Below are positions 45,587 through 58,400 of a stretch of DNA of 64,000 nucleotides, in pieces. The stretch is from Trametopsis cervina (Eukaryota > Basidiomycota > Agaricomycetes > Polyporales > Irpicaceae), in NCBI GenBank assembly GCA_022385755.1, contig MU278348.1, positions 965,035 through 1,029,034 on the forward strand, given 5' to 3'. The position numbers and the translations under genes are program-made. A model generated the notes under the pieces. It saw only the letters and a program-made list of their open reading frames with translations, was not told the DNA's origin and did no database searches. Position 1 is the first letter of the stretch, and the number at the start of each line of letters is the position of its first letter.

Positions 45587-47225
45587 ATGCAGGCCATTAC
45601 CCGCCCTCTCGCTCGCGCTGCCCCGCGGGGCTTGCGTCAAGCTGCCGCTCTTTCTACATGGTCCGCCGTGCCCGCTGGCCCGCCCGATCCCATCCTCGGT
45701 ACGCGCGCCGTTCTCTTTGGCTTTGGACTGTGCATGAGTCGGCCTGTGCCGTCATACAGTCTTCCGTGCCAGTGAACATATGGCAGTAAAGACAAGTCTT
45801 CCGGAAGATAGACCCGGCTATCGGGATTCTATTACTTCCACTGCCAAGTGAGAACCACAAGAATGCTCGCTAACTATAGCATCTTTCCCAGGTGTTACCG
45901 AGGCCTTCAAAGCTGACAAGGATCCCCGCAAGATTAATTTGGGTGTCGGTGCTTACCGTGACGAGAACGGCAAGCCCTACGTTCTCACCAGCGTGAAGAA
46001 GGCCGAAGAACTCGTGAAAGCGGCCGACCCAGACAAGGAATACCTTCCCATTACTGGTCTTGCTGAATTCACCAAGGCTGCAGTAAAGCTTGCGTATGGT
46101 GCAGACAGTGCCCCTCTCAATTCCAACACCGTGCGTAGTTAATTTTGTGCTCTGGTCAAACGCGTACACACATACCAATAATGGGGCTCATAGATTGCCG
46201 TGACACAATCGATTTCTGGCACTGGTGCTCTTCGTATCGGAGGTGCTTTCTTGGGCCGTTTCTACCCTCATGCGAAAACTATATACCTTCCCAACCCCTC
46301 ATGGGGCAACCACACTCCCATCTTCCGCGACTCTGGTTTGGAGGTCAAGCAGTACCGCTACTTCGACAAGAAGACAGTCGGTCTGGACTTCGAAGGTCTT
46401 AAGGAGGACCTGAGGGTACGCACCTAATCTTGGATCGCACTGCGCCCCGTACTAAATAGGCCTGCGTAGAACATCCCCGAAAAATCCATCGTTCTCCTCC
46501 ATGCCTGTGCACACAACCCTACCGGCGTTGATCCCACACCTCAGCAATGGAAGGAAATCTCCGACATAATCAAGGAAAAGCAGGCCTTCCCCTTCTTCGA
46601 TATGGCTTACCAAGGCTTTGCTTCCGGAGACACCGCTCGTGACGCTTTCGCCGTCCGTTACTTCGTCGAGGAAGGTCACCAAGTTGCTCTCTCGCAATCG
46701 TTCGCAAAGAACATGGGTCTGTACGGCGAGCGTGTCGGTGCATTCTCCCTTATTACTGCCGACCCCGAGGAGAAGGCACGCGTTGATTCCCAGCTCAAGA
46801 TTGTGATTCGACCGATGTACTCCAACCCTCCCGTGCACGGTGCACGAATTGCTTCGGCTATCCTGAACAAGACAGAGCTCTACAAGGAGTGGGAGGGTGA
46901 AGTCAAGCATATGGCAACCCGAATTATCAGTATGCGTGACAGACTTTACGACAATCTGGTTGCTCAGGGTACTCCTGGAGAATGGGGACATATCAAGAGC
47001 CAGATTGGAATGTTCAGGTAAATGGCCTTGCGTTTCCTCGTGTAGGGCCGTCGCTCATAGTCTCTCAGCTTCACCGGCCTTACTACACCGCAAACAAAGG
47101 CACTTGCTGAGAAAGCACACATATACATGACCGCCGACGGTCGTATCTCAATGGCTGGCCTCAACAGCCACAACATTGACTACTTCTCAGAAAGCGTCAG
47201 CAAGGTCGTCAAGGGTAACCTATAA
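45587..47225 (+). CDS. AAT1: mitochondrial aspartate aminotransferase
   Basis: PLP enzyme that interconverts aspartate plus 2-oxoglutarate with oxaloacetate plus glutamate; part of the malate-aspartate shuttle. The ATG at 45587 starts an Arg/Ala-rich presequence ([20 protein letters not shown]). The body shows '[18 protein letters not shown]', '[17 protein letters not shown]', '[16 protein letters not shown]', '[15 protein letters not shown]' (about 46495-46540) and '[15 protein letters not shown]'. The PLP-lysine block '[16 protein letters not shown]' lies at about 46690-46740. Six or so exons; after the penultimate intron, '[10 protein letters not shown]' leads to '...[10 protein letters not shown]' and TAA at 47225. 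The length is about 410-420 residues. Nothing is odd. Confidence 0.96.
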
Positions 47226-47628
47226 TGGACTGCGCAGAATACCTTAGGCTGTTATTAACCCTAGACGGATTTTGACATCTAGAATCTAGAATTGATCGAC
47301 GTCTGTGTTCGTCTTGTCACGTAATGGGTTCGCTACATATCTTAGTTCTCCTGGAAATTATGATGGGCATTGATTACCTGTTACTTTCGCAGTCTTTCAG
47401 TGAGTCGTCTGAGCTGGGTGCACTGCTGTCATTTCATTGGTGGTCACGTCGTGACTTCCTGCCGCTGGCCGGCATGTGGCCCGAATATTATCCAAGAAAG
47501 GAAAGTGTCAAAGAACTACACTCTTCGTCACCTCTTGCAATGACGATCGGCGTAGCCGTCAAGCAGCCGTCGACATTCGTCCCGCCACGTCTTTCATCTC
47601 TCTTTCGTCGACCTCCACTATCCCAGCC
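47226..47628. other. intergenic between two plus-strand genes
   Basis: About 400 bp holding the AAT1 3' end and the promoter of the Ser-rich protein. The open frame of the next gene extends upstream to 47476 without an earlier ATG. No other feature is seen. Confidence 0.35.
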
Positions 47629-50600
47629 ATGTCTAGCTCTCCATTCCGCTGGCGACTCCCAAATCGCAAGTCGTCTGTGCCATTCTTCCCTGGAGCGTGG
47701 CCTAACAACTCGGCGCATGAATCCATCGCAACAAGGAACAACCTCATCGAACCTACAGATCTCACCAGGACTGAGCGAGCAAAGCAGCAGAGCTCTGCCA
47801 TGACGACAGATATTCCATCCAACTCGCGAGTGGGAACTTCTGGAGGCTCCAACGAGCCTCTTCAGCATATAGGCAGTATCGCCGACTTTCAGCTCGAGCT
47901 GTCTCTTTCCCGCGACCATCTACGTGCAGATTCGGTAGCATCTGTAGCCGCCGAGGTTGACAACCAGTCACAACACAACACGACCGACTCCCGAACAGTG
48001 AGCATCGACTTCCGTAGCATATACCGATTACTCGATGGAAAGCTCACCCCGTTCGAATAAGGATACGATTAGCAGTCTCTCTGTTACGACAATTGGTACT
48101 CCGAGCCTTTTGTCTCCCACAACGTCACTCTCTTTGCCTCCTATAATAACATCAGATCAAGCACAACAACGAAAGCAGCCATCTTTCCTTCCTCGCATGA
48201 CAACCCAACAGAGAACGTCCAACAACCCAAACGAACCTTATTCCTTAGAAGCATATTCATTTACCAATCATTCTACGTCCATAAACCACGACCCGCCCGC
48301 GACCTTCGTACCTGGCCTTCCACCTCTCTCGCTACCACCACACACACTCGTATTTTCTCCGGAGTCCGTCGCCTCCTACTTTACTTCCAGCGAGCAATCG
48401 TCTCGTTCAACGTTGGATATCGCCACCGCTACGTCTCCGCCGGCTCCTTCATCACCCTTATCTTCCCCTCCTTCACCTTTGACAAAAACTTCTGCCTTCA
48501 CCCCAGATAGGCCGGCGCTGCCGGAGATCGCATCCCTCCCCGGGTTCGCCACGAGCTTCTATCCTGTCCTCGACAGCGAGAATCGTGTGGAGGGCATCCA
48601 TGGCCTTCTCTCCCCCGCGACCACAAGTTCATCGCGCGAATACGACAATGACTCTCCTGTCCTTCCATCTGACGACGAAGCTAGCCCAGGTTTTCTCAGC
48701 CCATTCTTGAGTTCACAAAAACGAAGCGGGATTTCTCCGTCCTCGGCTGAAATGGATGCCTTTGGTCTTGCTGTGGATCAAGTTTCGAACTATGCACCAT
48801 CGGAAGTCTCGATACCCACATCTTTTAGATCACAAATTGGGGCAGAGCTAGAATCACGAACTCCATCATTCACGGGTGCAGACGACACTCTGAGAGCTGA
48901 TAACTACCGGCGGCGAAACGCATCCTCCCCGTCCTTGTCTTTGAGTTTGTCGTTCATCGGGACTACCAATAGTGTAGGATCACAGGAAGATGTACAGGGA
49001 GGGGACCTTACACTTCGACGTCAGCAACGCAGATCCGAACCACCGTTATCCCTCCCTCTTGATCGCCACGGAATACCACTGACAACGACGATAACAAGCA
49101 GTGCCGTCAGCGTACACGCTCATGGACCTGGTAAGCTTTCAAGCCTGCAGAAAATGAAGAGGTTAGGCGGTAAAATAAAGAACTTTTTTGTCCACAAGAA
49201 TAAGGACGTCGTTGAAAGCCCCGACCCCCAGATCGGGATGACGCGAACTACACAGGTGACCCACATCGAGTATGCTTCGGTGAGCAAGAGCCATCTTCGT
49301 ATGGGCCGGACGCTGAATTTCTACTAGGAGCATCCCATCCCGCTCCCAGATGCTCGGCGCGGAAAGATGAAATCCATTCCTAGTGCTGTACCCGCATTCA
49401 ACCGAAACCGTCGTCAGTCCTTGCCAGTACTTTCGCGAACGAGCCCCAGTGTATCGAGACCCAAGGCTCTGAGGCCCACGTCTTTCCTGTCCACAGAGGC
49501 CGACAACGAGGTTAATAATAATAATCGTCTTTCATCTAGCAAGCTCGCGGACCTGATACATGCCATGGGGTCTAAAGTAGGAAGTATGAGCTCCATGCAT
49601 TTGTCCGGAGCCAGCCCAAATATGAAAGAGTTGGAAGAGCAACCAAGTACGCCCATACGACCCGCCCAGACTAAAGGGAAGGCCGTGGAAAGACCATTGG
49701 TCTCCGCTCCGTCCTCGTCTCGTCAAGAACACCGGCGACGTACATACACGGCACCGGCCGCTGCAACCTCGCCACCCAAGAACCCAAGGCGCTTCTCGCT
49801 GTCTTCAGGTTTGGGCAACTCCAAGCTAGAGTTGATGAGAGTTACGGTTACTCCACACCCACCACTGCCGCAGACACTACGCGAGACCTTACCTCTGAGA
49901 TCAGAATCCCAAGGGGAACCGAGAAGTCCCAGTCGTAGCGTCGTTGTGCCTGTGCGCGATACCAAGTCGCATGGAGCCAGCACAGGAGCAAATTCATCTA
50001 GGATGGTCAAGGCTCGTAGCATGGTTGTAGGACGCACACATTCGCGTAAGGCCGTCCCCGCACTGGATGATATAGAACTAGCCAACGGTGTAGCTGGATT
50101 TCCTACTGCCGGCCAAGCTGGCAGCCCGAACGGACGATCACCAATCGAGGATGCAAACTATCAGCGGGAAGAGAATGAATCGCCACCAACCTATGAGCCA
50201 CCTCTCCTGCATCGCGCTTTCCCCGTCACCGAACATGCACTATCCCAGACGAATAAACGACGCTCCCGAGGGTTCTCGTTCACTTCGACTGTGTCGAAGC
50301 GAGCCCAGAAAGCTCGAAGCATGATTGTCGGGCGGTCGGAGCCAGGGACTACAAAGCTTGACGTACCTCGGCGCATACTATACAACAGGAACGACGCGAG
50401 CGACACCCGTGGCTCATCCTTGGGATGCGCAGACTATGAGCCTGATTTGGTTCTGGATAGCATGAGCTTCGCACAGAAGCCAGAGCCTCCCAGCTCGGGA
50501 GTTAGTGAAAGCGAGGTGGTCTTGGATCGGGATACACCAGGAGAGAAGACCGTCTGCGGGGTAGTTAACGACGATCCGATTACGGTTCCAACGAAGGCAG

Positions 50601-50707
50601 AAAGAGCAGTGCACCATACGAGCTCCTTGAGCGGAAACGCTACGAACGACAGGACTGAAGAAATATACCCTAGTGTCCCTTCTTTTGCGGCGGTCGAGGA
50701 CGCTTGA
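47629..50707 (+). CDS. large Ser/Pro-rich disordered protein of unknown function (988 aa)
   Basis: Three exons in my model: 47629-47997, 48062-49279 and 49328-50707 (989 codons with stop), all phase 0. The start 'MSSSPFRWRLPNRKSSVPFF' is in the same frame as the upstream open region. Intron 1 (GTGAGC...ATAAG, 64 nt) joins two long overlapping open frames; intron 2 starts GTGAGC. The chain is almost wholly low-complexity Ser/Pro/Thr. One basic amphipathic patch stands out: 'KLSSLQKMKRLGGKIKNFF', with 'VHKNKD' next to it (about 49130-49205). Repeated short basic motifs 'KARSMVVGR' (about 50008-50035) and 'KARSMIVGR' (about 50308-50335) occur 300 bp apart. Such patches can bind membranes or 14-3-3-like partners, but I recognise no family. 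Confidence 0.75.
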
Positions 50708-51438
50708 TGTTTGGCATTCCATTCATCGGGATTCATTGACATTCGAAAGTATGTTTTGCATTTTGTGATCATGGATGTACTAGTATGATTTGACAGCGAT
50801 GGCATTGGCACGGATTGTAAGTTAACTTCAGCAGGTTTGCATTGTCATTTCTTCGCATTGATACCCATCATGTTGTGTGGTTCGGCTTTTTGGCGTGTAT
50901 CTTGTATTCATATGTAGAAAAGTATATGTAATCTACATTTGAGTCTGAAGCGAGATGCCAGCTGACCGACATCGCGAGATGGACGAGTGACCTTTGTCCG
51001 CGAAAGTTGAATGCGATCGGCGTCTACACCTTTGCATGAGCCGGCTATTTCCATTTCCATTTTGTGCGCTGTCCGGATTGGACCAGCACTGTTGAGAGAA
51101 CAAGAACAATGGGCGGCGGCGCTACTCTCGTCTGCCTCGTTACCAGCCTTTGTCCGTTCACCACTTATACGCGGTCGAGACTTTCTATTGTCTAAAATCG
51201 AATAATCATTGAGCGGGGCTGAAATGGAACCAGACTCATGGCTCACTGTCTCGTGCATATTTAAGGTCGGGGCAGCAGACAATGGTGAGACCCATCCTGC
51301 CTAGTGCACCCACCCTTCAACTCACTTCCTGCTGGGCAGCCCTTTCAACTCACAAGTCCTTCAGAGACTCTCTTTAGACCCCTTTACGTTCATTGACTCA
51401 GTGATTCACGTATACATTCGACAAGTACGCCCGCCAAG
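50708..51438. other. intergenic between two plus-strand genes
   Basis: About 730 bp. The 3' UTR of the Ser-rich gene is followed by a TC-rich leader just before 51439, where 'CCTTCAACTCAC' and 'CTTTCAACTCAC' occur about 27 bp apart (about 51315 and 51342). Small open frames on the minus strand lack domains. Confidence 0.35.
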
Positions 51439-52384
51439 ATGATGCAAGGACTTTCCAAAGCTATCAACCTATACCTCGCGCCGCTGCTATCTCTAACGAG
51501 CTTCATACTCATTCTGTTCGCCTATCTTGCCCCTGTCCTGATGCTGCAGACGAGAGTCGCGCTATTGACTGTCACGCCGTCATCTGCACTCACTCAGCCG
51601 ACGGGGGATGGGCACAGTGTTGATGGACCTAGTGTTTTCCTAGGGCCTCTCGGTGAGTTAAACGTGTCTCGATTCTGCTCTTATGCTCAAGGATAAACCC
51701 TCCTTAGGCTCATGCGAACGAGCCAACAACAACGCTGCGACGAACTGCTCAACACTCACCATTTCTCCTCACTACGGTCCGTCATTCTCCTCCGACTCAC
51801 CTATATTCTGATGCTCATTATGACTGTATTTCTCCAGATTTATCCGTCTTGCCAAGTAATGCCCCAGATTTGCTCACCGCCCCGACCGTCTCCACACCGG
51901 TCTTCATCGCCATTTCTCTGGCGTTCACCATTATGTTCTTCTTCACCTTCACCTTTACGGCGTTCCGCAGTAAACTAGGCAAGCTCGGCCCTATCTTTGA
52001 CAAGCCGGCCGTTCAACGCTTCACGGCTTGGATCGGTTTATTGGGCTTCCTCACTGGTAAGGATTCAAGTTCGTTGAGATTACTCCTCGAGTGTATCTAA
52101 ACGCAATCTACAGGCCTCACATCCTTCCTTGTTTTACGCATGTGGTTCGGCAAGGCGGTTGAAGACTTCAACAACCTTATTCTGAAGGGTGGTTCCAACT
52201 CTCCTCAACTTGTTGCTAACACAAGCAACGGCTTCGTCAGTGCGTAGTAGCATCCGCAGTTGGGATTGAAACTGAATGCTGACCTATGTACGCAGTGATA
52301 TACGTGGGGTTCGCGTTTTACGCTGTTCCGCTCGCCTGCTCTCTCGCCAAACTCCATGTCTTGGCTACTGCGAAGGCTGCGTAA
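51439..52384 (+). CDS. SUR7/PalI-like four-helix plasma-membrane protein
   Basis: Five exons. Exon 1 is 51439-51652, exon 2 starts at 51708, and introns end at 'CTCCAG', 'CTACAG' and 'ACGCAG'. The N-terminal helix 'LAPLLSLTSFILILFAYLAP' is followed by an extracellular loop with a Cys pair ('GSCERANNNAATNCSTLTI'). Three more helices follow: 'VFIAISLAFTIMFFFTFTFT', 'FTAWIGLLGFLTGLTSFLVL' and 'IYVGFAFYAVPLACSLAKLH'. The chain ends '...LATAKAA' and TAA at 52384. The four-helix topology with a Cys-containing first loop is that of the SUR7/PalI family (eisosome or pH-signalling membrane proteins). The family link is by architecture only. The length is about 230 residues. Confidence 0.75.
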
Positions 52385-52829
52385 ACAGCTTTATCTCGTA
52401 CTCATTCCTCAAGATTCTGGACACTGTAGCATACACAAGGGACTGTAGCATGTAGACATTGCGTAATACCACCACGCACGAGGCGTGGTAATACATTGAC
52501 TTGCATCTTTTCATCTAAGAAATGACCCCGATTAAGCCAATCTCAGACCCTGATTGAATATTAACAGCTCATGTCGCCGTTATACATAGCCATTCCATGA
52601 GAATACTTCTGACAGATGTCCTGAGCACCTTGATTAACCGGCCGCGACAGCGAAAAGCAGACAGAAAGCAATGCGATGCGCTAGACAACAATGAGTAATG
52701 GGTAGATTGATACATTGCGGGCGGGTCGTGCGGCGTAATGAATCTGCCAATGCACAGTGACCCGAACCCTATGAGAGACGTCGCGAAACGAGTTCGCTTT
52801 GCAAGATAATCAGCAGCATGGCTTTCCTT
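52385..52829. other. convergent 3' region
   Basis: About 445 bp between the SUR7-like and LSM1 stops. No gene or RNA is recognised. A short inverted 'CCACCACGC...GCGTGGT' occurs near 52469-52489. Confidence 0.35.
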
Positions 52830-53444
52830 TCAATAGCCATCTCCTTCCCCTCCCTCCTTACAGAAGCCACGCTTCTCGTACAGAACCTGGGCCTTCACTT
52901 CATCTCGTTGTTTCTTGTCGGCGATATCCTGGATGTGGTATGGATGCAAGACCTCCCAGTCTACTTGTCTTATTGGCACGTCTTCTTCTTGGTCGAGATC
53001 CTGAGGTTATCGTTGTTGGTTCTGTCGTGTACGCAGATGAGCAAAACGAGATACGCACGACCTCTCCGAGCAAAACGACATTCTCTCCTCGTATCAGGTA
53101 CAGGCCCACCTTCCTCTCGGCAAATACATCTCGATGATATATACGCTCTACAGTGTCTTCAAGTACGAGATTGGCTAGTTCCAAATATGATTTAACGCGG
53201 TACAGGACAAATACAGAGAAGGATGGCTTACCAAATTGATCGTAGGAGCGTAACACGCCCTGTAGTTTGCGGCCGTCTCGGAGGAGTACCAGCATCTTCC
53301 CTTCATTTGAGGCAACAACGAAATTATGGAAGGGGTAGAAGCTCAGGGAGGGTGTACGGTGTCGGCGCAGGTGCTCGGGACAGACGTACTGTCGACGCAA
53401 TCAACTAGCGAGCCCGACGTCGTGAACGGAATGAGTGAATCCAT
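52830..53444 (-). CDS. LSM1: LSM1, Sm-like subunit of the Lsm1-7 mRNA-decay ring
   Basis: Binds 3' ends of deadenylated mRNA with Pat1 and promotes decapping in the cytoplasm. The ATG at 53444 (MDSLIPFTTSGSLVDCVD) is on exon 1 (53444-53390); exon 2 is 53300-53232. Two further introns give the Sm1 motif 'KMLVLLRDGRKLQGVLRSYD', then 'QFANLVLEDTVERI' and Sm2 'GLYLIRGENVVLLGEV'. The LSM1-specific C-terminal extension 'DLDQEEDVPIRQVDW' follows, with 'VKAQVLYEKRGF', ending '...GEGDGY' and TGA at 52830. The length is about 135-140 residues. The 'QFANLVL' junction is exactly that of other LSM1 proteins and confirms the intron. Confidence 0.93.
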
Positions 53445-53614
53445 GGTTTGAGTAAAGACAGTCTCACTCGAGCCTGCCCAGGCAGCGAAGAAAGTGGAGA
53501 GGGTTCAGGATGGTCTTATAGAAACAGCAGGTTGAGGTTGCAAGATACGCTCATGCTTTTGTAGTTAGACAAGAGCCACACGATGTGTACGGCTTAAAAT
53601 ACTTCTTCTGTTAA

Positions 53615-53710
53615 GCTGATATGACCGAGTCGTTAAGGTGAGCGATTTGAATTTCGAATTCACTTATCGCTTGGGCTCTGCCCGCGTAGGTTCAAATCCT
53701 GCTATCAGCG
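53615..53710 (+). tRNA. tRNA-Ser(UGA) with a short intron
   Basis: The acceptor stem GCTGATA pairs perfectly with TATCAGC (53703-53709), with discriminator G at 53710. The D arm reads TGACCGAGTCGTTAAGGTG. The anticodon stem AGCGA/TCGCT encloses loop TTTGAA. The anticodon TGA is at 53648-53650. A 14-nt intron follows position 37. The long variable arm TGGGC...GCCC and the T arm GTAGG-TTCAAAT-CCTGC mark a class II serine tRNA. The B box GGTTCAAATCC is intact and a T-rich Pol III terminator starts at 53711. Confidence 0.92.
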
Positions 53711-53901
53711 TTATTTTTCACCCGCTGCAGTAAGTGCTGCAGGCAACTGAAGTAGTCGCATTTGCACAAAGCGCGATTTCCATGTTGTCGACGCTACTAT
53801 ATGGACCTTTTTGATATCGGCGATCACTCGTAGGATCGCACACAATCCGTGACGTCGTGTCGTCCTGGCCGCGAGGGAATCATCTATTTAATATCCTCTC
53901 G

Positions 53902-55172
53902 ATGTCCCTCCTTCCCTCCATCGTCTCGAATTCAACAAGGCCGGCGCAGCCACTTTTACTACTGCAGTCATCGGTCGCGCAATCGGCTCTGCCAATTCTC
54001 CGGGATTTAATAGCGAAAAGCAGAGGAAACGTCTTACTGATATGTTACTTGTACCCGCACACAGTATTTTCGGCGGGTCATGACCAGCATAATGTAGATG
54101 TTATCGACTGTACAGAGTATGTTCTAGGTTACCACTCTAAGGAAACTCCTTGGAAGGCTCGCGTCCTTTCATCGTTGCAAGGACTGGGTGCGTGTATCTG
54201 CCACTTGACATTACTTGACGGACAACTTATTTCTACCAGATCCTACCCAGCCAGTGACGGTGGTCATTGACTCCATAGAGACCCTGCTATCAAATGTATC
54301 AGGCTCTATATCTGCGGCCCACACATTTCTATCTGAGATCTTTTCATCCGTACAGAAACACAAAGGTGAGTCTGCTCCCCAAACTATACCCGTAGAAAAC
54401 GTTTTGACCGCTTCATATTCAGGCCACTCCCGCCTTGTGGTGCACGGAATTGGATCATCACCGTTAACATCGTCCCTCCGCCAACCGTCCTTCTCGTCGA
54501 CCCTAACGCATATAATAGCACATCCCCCTGTGCTGATTGAGCATCTTGCACGCTCATATTCCACTCCGCCCCCGCCTCTGTCCACCCCGGAGAAATTCTG
54601 GGGCGTGTTCCTGCCGATAGCGGAGAGAGAGGCTGAAAGCGAGGCATTGGTGTTCGGTGCGGACGGGGAGGGGTATGGAGGGTCGGAGATTGTGGTCGAG
54701 TTGGTCGTGCGATCCACGGGGGACGGGCGGCGTCGTGGGGTTGAGAGGGCACTGGAGGGATGGATAGTGGAGGGTGACGTTCCGGGGCCTTGCGATCTAA
54801 GAAAATTGGACAGTCTAAGGAGCATATGGTCCCAGAGGGGCGCTGTGCAGGAGGTCAGTCTTTCTGGTCATAATCACGCGAAGACAGCTGAGTATAGACG
54901 CGACGATCTGTAGACTGGTCCTGATCCGACAAAGAACGCTTCTTTCAACCTCAATCTTACGCCTGAGCAGCAGCAGTCGAGGGCGCAAGTCCCTCTTCCC
55001 TATGCACATGACGGTGAGCCCGCATCTATGTCACGATGAATTCATTGTTCACTCATCCCCATGATCAGCAGCACCTGGCACGTCAGTCATTCCCGAAGGC
55101 TCCATATTATATGACCCCGATTCTGCGGATGATATGGACGACGACGACCCGGACGAAGATCTGGACATTTGA
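53902..55172 (+). CDS. ELP5: Elongator complex subunit ELP5
   Basis: RecA-like, ATPase-dead subunit of the Elp4-5-6 ring of Elongator, which installs cm5-type groups on wobble uridines of tRNA. The ATG at 53902 starts 'MSLLPSIVSNSTRPAQPLLL', a typical Elp5 beginning. The core includes 'GNVLLICYLYPHTVF' and 'VTVVIDSIETLLSNV' with no Walker A. The segment 54420-54850 is less conserved but in frame. After two introns the C-terminus reads 'TPEQQQSRAQVPLPYAH', then the signature 'GSILYDPDSADDMDDDDP', then 'DEDLDI' and TGA at 55172. Several exons give about 310-330 residues. It lies 192 bp downstream of the tRNA-Ser gene on the same strand. Confidence 0.9.
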
Positions 55173-55401
55173 GTGCAGTTCATATATGCACACTGTACGG
55201 AAGTTCCGTCGGACACCTGTCGCGTCTGATCATTTACTTGTCGTGTTGTAACATCGAGATGGGCAGTGGAGTAACAAATATCCAGATCCTTCAGAAACAA
55301 TCATAGTATGGTAATTCGCCTCAAATTAGGGCGTGTGCTAACGAAATATGCAGAGTTGTACAGTGACTATAAAGAGATGGTTTGTACAGCGAGACATCCA
55401 A

Positions 55402-58400
55402 TCAAGGTCCTTCCGCTTTCTTCTTCTTCCCCTTCTTCGCACCTGAATCCGCCCCTGCTCCGTTGGTCTTGGTCTTCACCCCGTTAACACCGTTCACTTC
55501 GCCGTCCCCATTTATTGGTTTCAGCGGCGTCGTGCCTGGACCCGGTTGTGCTGACTGATGGTCTGAGGGAGGTTTTGAGTCTGAATCTTTCAGGATGTCC
55601 TCGATACGACTGCGTAGCTCCCGCTCTTCCGTGGTGATCTTGTCAAGGCTAGCATTGAGCAGCTCCCTGTCCACCTCGGCCTCCATCTGGCGGAGTTTCT
55701 GCCAGCTTGAGTTTCCAGGTCAGCGACGCAGCTAACAACGACGACAGGAGGCATTCTTACCCAGCGTGCCTGTCGCATTTCTTCTTTCCCCTACACCACC
55801 ACTCGTCGCCGCCATCGACGTGCATAGAATCTCCATCCCCTCCGTCCTTGAAGCTATCGTAGCTCTGCAAGACTTCTGCGCCAAACTCGGCGATCTCGTC
55901 TTCCCCAAAACACAGCCTCTGGTCCCACCCGCACTCTCCCACTGCTTCAGCTCTCGCGATGGCAAGGTCGACAACACTCTCCCGCCACAAGAGCAGCTCT
56001 TCCTCCTTCTTCAGTGCACTACGACGCACTGGAAGCCGGGAAAGCAGTGAGTCAAGGCGGTCGGCTTCGCGCTGCGTCTTGCTTTTGGATGGTTTGACCA
56101 CTTCAGTGCGCGTAGCGCTAGCATCGCCGTTGCTGAGTTTCGCAGGAGTGTTGATATCTGGCTTCGTGTCTCCGCCATCTATCTCCTCCTGACCATCTGT
56201 CACACAACGGACGACTACCGCTTCTCTCCTATCCGCATCTTTCACTCCTTCCCACAACCCAGCCTTGTCGCCGCCCCAGCGACGGATTTTCGACTGCATA
56301 AAACGGACTGCGCAATCATCAGAACAGTACTTTGAGAATGCTCCTCGGGCAGGTTTGTGGCAAGCGGATGGCGACGAGGGGTGTGGATGGTTCAGTCCGG
56401 TGTGACAACGACGTTTATACGTTGTCTTTAACGGCAGGTGCGGATTGTCTGCGAAACACTGTCAGGAAGATATCACGAAGGAAGCAGCGAAACACATACT
56501 GGCAATGCATACAGGGCAGATGAACTGGTCGACCAGATCAACCTCCAAGTCCGGCATATTCACACACTGAGTGTGATACCACTCATCACACCTAAGGCAA
56601 CAAGGCACAGGGGCAATGAGTATGCATCGACACGCTTCGCATTATCGTATACTGACCTATCACACGCAATCATGACCCTGTCCTCATCGTACTTCGTCTT
56701 ACAGATGCAATACAGCTTGTCGTCGACAACGGCCTCCTCCTCAGGCTCCTCGTTAGCCACCTTCTTGTCGGTGGCTTTGTCAGCGTCATGCGGGGTAGGC
56801 ATGACCGACGTCGATCGGGACCGCGAGGCAGCGCCTCCCACCGAAGTAGACACAGCACGCTTCGCAGCAACACCTGCACCAGTAACAGTCCCTGCAGGGT
56901 GTGGAGACGTCTTCTTGACCTTGCTTTCAGTGCCGACGGCAGGTACGGTCAGAGCAGAGTTCGAGGCCGACAGCACCGGGGTGCTGCTGCCGTCTTTAGC
57001 GAGGGCGGAACCCTTGCCGTTTGACTTGGCTACCGTACTTGCCTTCGGTGCTTTCGGCTTCGCGGCAGCTGCTGGTTTCTTCGCCGTAGACTACATACGC
57101 GATCAGAGGCTGGGCTGCACGTTGATGATGCCACAACATACCTTCGCTGCTCCATCCTTCTTCTTCGTGCTGGCAGTGGCTGACGCCTCACCCTTCTTGC
57201 TGGACGAGTCCAGTGCGGGGTCAGGAGTCTGGGGTGGTGGCATCGATTCGCGCTCCGACATGACCACGCCATTGGAAGCATGCTTCACCTTGGTAGGACT
57301 GGGTTGTAGGGACGCCTGCTCTGGGGAGTGGGGTGCCGAGGGCAAAGGAGTTGAGAGCTTCGGAACATCGGGTCGCGTGTGGAAGTGTGATGAGCCCCGA
57401 TGATGATGGGGTTTATCATCCAGCAAGCTGAGCAGCTCGTCTTCAACGTCCATATCTACTGTCTTGTCCTGCTTACGCTTCGAGTCCGAGTCAGTGGGGC
57501 CGGCGACGAAATCCAGCTCAGCGTCTAGATCCATGTCAGCAGGGGTAGGATGAGAAGTCCTACCCTGGTCGTGACCATGGGTAGGTCCACGGGTCGGCTT
57601 CCCATCGACACGTGAGTGACGATCGACTGGCACTGCGGCAATCTCCTCCTCGAGCATGGCAACAGGTGTGGGGGACCGCGCAGGTAGTGCTGGGCGAGAT
57701 TCCCTGGACTCCTTCGAGGACTTCTTGGATGACTGCAGGGAGGGCCGTACTGGAGGACCAGAACCGCTTGAACGATCGTGCTTTGCCAAAGGAGGTCGTG
57801 TAGGAGGGCTGTGGTCTGCGCTGGCCGTTGGACGGCGTTCCGCTGGGTCATGCCGAGGAGAGCTGCCAGAGGAAAGAACATGCTCCATAAGCCAATCATG
57901 AGGATCATCCTCCTGAGCGAGCTCCTTCGTAGGCACAGATGGCTGTCGGTCTGTCTTGACTGGCTGGGGAGCCTGCTCTCGTCTAGCGACTTTCGCGGGC
58001 TTGTCGACTTTGTCCTTCCCTTCAGCTTTCTTTTTCTTCTTCGGCGGTCCTGCCTCGTCTTTCTTCTGCGTCACTGTGTGCTGGCGCGGTGCGTCCTTAC
58101 TTTCAGGGGCAGCAGGTACCAACACGGGCTCAGCCTTGACTTGTACATCCACTGGCGCGTCAGGCGAACGTCTGGACACCACAGGAGATTTTCTCTTGTC
58201 AGAAGGCGACTGCCGACCGGGAGCCGGTGAGTGTATGCGGGGCGAAGTTGACGAAGCGTCGGGAAGGAAGGCCTTTAGAGAGTCGACATTAGATGCCACA
58301 TCTTCCTTCTTCACTTCTACTGCGGGTTCAGCTGGCCTTGGGTGCTCAAGTTGGGCAGGAGGTAAAGGCGGTGACGATCTGGCAACATGGGGAGGTTCGG

